From: Actinomycetes bacterium
Lineage (GTDB): Bacteria > Actinomycetota > Humimicrobiia > JAHJRV01
Direction of reading: 5' to 3'
Length of the DNA: 5,729 bases
Assembly: GCA_030640275.1 (NCBI GenBank)
Contig: DAOWJR010000079.1
Span: 1 to 5,729, forward strand
The translations under genes were made by a program, and so were the position numbers. The notes beneath the pieces were generated by a model. That model was not told the origin of the DNA and did not search any database. It saw nothing but the letters and a program-made list of their open reading frames with translations. The first letter of the stretch is position 1; every line of letters starts with the position of its first letter. Shown piece after piece: positions 4,761 through 5,729 of this stretch.

Positions 4761-5729
4761 ATGACAGATAAAAACTTCTATGTTACTACAGCAATATATT
4801 ATGTAAATGAGAAACTTCACCTGGGACATGTTTATGAGTTTGTTCTTGCCGATACTCTTGCTCGATATCATAGATTATTGGGAGAAAATGTATTTTTTCT
4901 AACTGGAACCGATGAGCATGGTCAGAAGGTTGAAAGAGCAGCTCTATCTTGTGGAAAAAATCCAAAGGAATATGTAGATCATATGTCTGGTGAAGTGGTT
5001 AAACTATTAGAATGTTTTCACATTTCAAATGACGATTTTTTAAGGACTACTCAAAGAAGACATGAGAGGGAAGTCCAGAAATTCTTTGAAAAATTATGGG
5101 AAAATGGTGATATTTATAAGGGAAAATATAAGGGCTGGTATTGTGTATTTGAAGAAAATTTTTTAACAGAATCTCAACTTGTGGATGGTAAGTGTCCAGA
5201 GTGTGGTAGAGATGTGGAGATGGTTGAGGAGGAAAACTACTTTTTTAAACTATCAAAATATTTGGGTAAAGTGTTAGAACATATAGAAAAAAACCCAGAT
5301 TTTATTATCCCTGAAACTCGAAGAAATGAGGTAATAAGTTTAATAAAGCAGGGATTGGATGATGTCTCTGTTTCTCGCACTGCTTTTAAATGGGGAGTCC
5401 CTCTAACATTTGACAAAAAACATGTTTCTTATGTATGGGTTGATGCTTTGTTAAATTATATAACAGCTTTAGGAGCCCTGACTGGTGGAAAAAAGTTTAA
5501 TGTCTTTTGGCCAGTAGATTATCATATTATAGGCAAGGACATCATAAAATTTCATGCAGTGATATGGCCAGCGCTTTTGATGTCAGCTGGAATTGAGCTT
5601 CCCAAAACTATAGCAGCGCATGGATTTTTACTTAGAGGTGAGGAGAAATTATCAAAATCGAAGGGAATAGTCTTAGATCCATATAAGATTGGTGGTAAGT
5701 ATGGGGTGGACCCAGTTAGATATTTCTTA
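4761..5729 (+). CDS. metG: Methionyl-tRNA synthetase, N-terminal catalytic part (3' truncated by window edge)
   Basis: Class I synthetase that charges tRNA-Met with methionine for initiation and elongation. The 323 visible residues cover the Rossmann catalytic domain; MetRS proteins are usually over 500 residues, so the anticodon-binding part is missing only because the window ends. YVTTAIYYVNEKLHLGH holds the HIGH signature as HLGH (20-23). GTDEHGQK (49-56) contains the substrate-site Asp51. The connecting peptide spans about 115-155 and holds the zinc knuckle. YVWVDALLNYITALG, DYHIIGKDIIKFH and the KMSKS loop as KLSKSKG (296-302) follow. The start is ATG with GAGAGG 7 nt upstream (4748-4753). 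In the knuckle Cys128, Cys145 and Cys148 are present, but the usual second cysteine is Glu131. This could be the sole housekeeping MetRS or a second, diverged copy; the window cannot tell. Confidence 0.96.
   Translation, partial: MTDKNFYVTTAIYYVNEKLHLGHVYEFVLADTLARYHRLLGENVFFLTGTDEHGQKVERAALSCGKNPKEYVDHMSGEVVKLLECFHISNDDFLRTTQRRHEREVQKFFEKLWENGDIYKGKYKGWYCVFEENFLTESQLVDGKCPECGRDVEMVEEENYFFKLSKYLGKVLEHIEKNPDFIIPETRRNEVISLIKQGLDDVSVSRTAFKWGVPLTFDKKHVSYVWVDALLNYITALGALTGGKKFNVFWPVDYHIIGKDIIKFHAVIWPALLMSAGIELPKTIAAHGFLLRGEEKLSKSKGIVLDPYKIGGKYGVDPVRYFL

Overview
The window is AT-rich, lysine-rich DNA with strong AGGAG-type ribosome binding sites and short intergenic gaps. This fits a low-GC anaerobe of the Fusobacteriota or Clostridia; the sequence alone does not settle which. 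The clearest content is a selenium-supply cluster (selD, a TusA-like sulfurtransferase and a LysR regulator). It lies next to an ornithine-racemase-type enzyme and a methionyl-tRNA synthetase gene.

Layout: (1) 1-332, plus strand, the C-terminal end of a CcdA/DsbD-type membrane thiol-disulfide protein that enters from outside the window. (2) 333-530, a convergent intergenic stretch with only AT-rich inverted repeats. (3) 531-2802, minus strand, transcribed in the order selD, TusA-like, LysR. The TusA-like and LysR genes overlap by 4 nt, and LysR starts with TTG. (4) 2803-3144, a very AT-rich leader with a candidate promoter for selD. (5) 3145-4218, minus strand, a PLP-dependent ornithine/alanine racemase-type gene. 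(6) 4219-4760, a 542-nt divergent intergenic region with inverted and direct repeats and a 35-codon ORF just before metG. (7) 4761 to the right edge, plus strand, the N-terminal catalytic part of metG.

How the genes may work together: SelD makes selenophosphate from selenide and ATP. The TusA-like protein carries a CPxP cysteine and could deliver sulfur or selenium as a persulfide or perselenide. The LysR protein resembles regulators found beside selenium genes. The racemase interconverts L- and D-ornithine in ornithine-fermenting anaerobes. Ornithine fermentation in such organisms can feed proline to the selenoenzyme D-proline reductase, so a link between the racemase and the selenium genes is plausible, but it is inferred from position only. 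No selA, selB, selC, selenoprotein gene or riboswitch was seen here, so the end use of the selenophosphate is unknown.

No wholly new system is evident. The items most worth checking are the stand-alone TusA domain in a selenium operon, the vicinal cysteine pair in the LysR sensor domain, the altered zinc-knuckle position in MetRS, and the repeated ATAGATAATA motif upstream of the racemase gene.
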